DNA from: an uncultured Actinomycetes bacterium | GTDB lineage: Bacteria > Actinomycetota > Actinomycetes > Nanopelagicales > Nanopelagicaceae | Direction: 5' to 3' | Length of the DNA: 14,485 nt | NCBI GenBank assembly: GCA_903921405.1 | Contig: CAIXPV010000127.1 | Coordinates: 1-14,485, forward strand | Shown: piece after piece, positions 14,281-14,485 of the stretch | How the letters are laid out: the number at the start of each line of letters is the position of its first letter | How positions within the stretch are numbered: position 1 is the stretch's first letter | Translations under genes and position numbers: made by a program | The notes under the pieces: generated by a model | What the model saw: only the letters and a program-made list of their open reading frames with translations | Database searches by the model: none | What the model was told of the DNA's origin: nothing

Positions 14281-14485
14281 GGGCACCAGCCGCAGCAACA
14301 ATGAGTGGCCACTGAATATCTCCCTTTGACCACATTGCACCGCCCCAAATTCCTGCTCCTAAGACTGCAAAGTTCATTGAAGCTTGGTAAACGCCCTGCG
14401 CACGGCCACGATGGCTATCTTCACTTAATCCTGCAATCCATGCCTTACCTACGCCATCGGTGAGCGCTGGGAACAGTCCATAGAG
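14225..14485 (-). CDS. MFS transporter, C-terminal fragment (continues beyond the window)
   Basis: The minus strand is open from the window edge to a TGA at 14227-14225 and encodes the last 86 residues of a protein. The block LYGLFPALTDGVGKAWIAGL, then SHRGRAQGVYQA, resembles the loop and helix region typical of major facilitator transporters (TDG..KA...DL......RG.A.G.Y). It is followed by hydrophobic segments NFAVLGAGIWGGAMW and WPLIVAAAGALIGALTLA and a short basic tail (HLRPVRSK). Substrate unknown. It is convergent with the phosphatase gene and overlaps its last 56 bp, so no terminator lies between them. Confidence 0.75.
   Translation of the reverse strand, partial: LYGLFPALTDGVGKAWIAGLSEDSHRGRAQGVYQASMNFAVLGAGIWGGAMWSKGDIQWPLIVAAAGALIGALTLATSHLRPVRSK

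Noticed and set aside
1..14485. CRISPR arrays, tRNA/rRNA genes, insertion sequences or defence systems
   Set aside because: No regular spaced repeats, no tRNA-like cloverleaf, no transposase or nuclease genes and no terminal inverted repeats were found by reading. The window is ordinary chromosomal coding DNA.

Overview
The window looks like chromosomal DNA from a moderately low-GC actinobacterium with a compact genome. Several proteins are of actinobacterial type: the CtaG/small membrane protein pair, the secreted dimethylformamidase-like protein, the YncE-like propeller ending in HGLTIWPQPGRYSLGHTG, and a Nur-like operator. Genes overlap or nearly touch, and base composition is well below that of soil actinomycetes. 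This would fit planktonic freshwater lineages such as Nanopelagicales (acI), but that placement is an inference from style, not from a search.

Layout. (1) 68-1863 (+): a Tat-exported polysaccharide-deacetylase-like protein translationally coupled to a secreted YVTN/YncE-type beta-propeller. (2) 1860-3971 (-): a DEAD-box RNA helicase with a long Lys/Arg-rich N-terminal tail containing pentapeptide repeats, preceded by a 160-nt region rich in potential hairpins. (3) 4132-5209 (-): CtaG-type oxidase assembly protein overlapping a small two-helix membrane protein. (4) 5374-9301 (+), divergent from ctaG: a tightly packed terminal oxidase operon of cupredoxin-like protein, subunit II with an intact CuA site, subunit I with an N-terminal two-helix extension, and subunit III. 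A DMT-family permease overlaps its end. (5) 10177-11358 (-): a NiCoT nickel/cobalt permease whose promoter carries a perfect 15-bp palindrome matching the Nur nickel operator. (6) 11447-14280 (+): a secreted DMFA2-like protein, a TPR protein, and a low-molecular-weight protein tyrosine phosphatase coupled to the TPR gene. (7) 14225-14485 (-): the C-terminal end of an MFS transporter, cut by the window edge.

How it works together. The central block is a self-contained heme-copper oxidase module: an assembly factor (CtaG) diverges from structural genes for the CuA subunit, catalytic subunit and subunit III, with a probable copper protein at the head of the operon. Subunit I keeps all six heme/CuB histidines, the Tyr-His crosslink pair and the D-channel residues. 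It has Leu in place of the K-channel lysine and Gly in place of the Mg-site aspartate, so it is a divergent A-type enzyme. The strongest regulatory signal is the Nur-like box sitting on the predicted transcription start of the nickel permease. The strongest candidate for something undescribed, apart from the oxidase, is the multi-hairpin leader of the helicase gene. No tRNA, rRNA, CRISPR array, insertion sequence or phage gene was seen.
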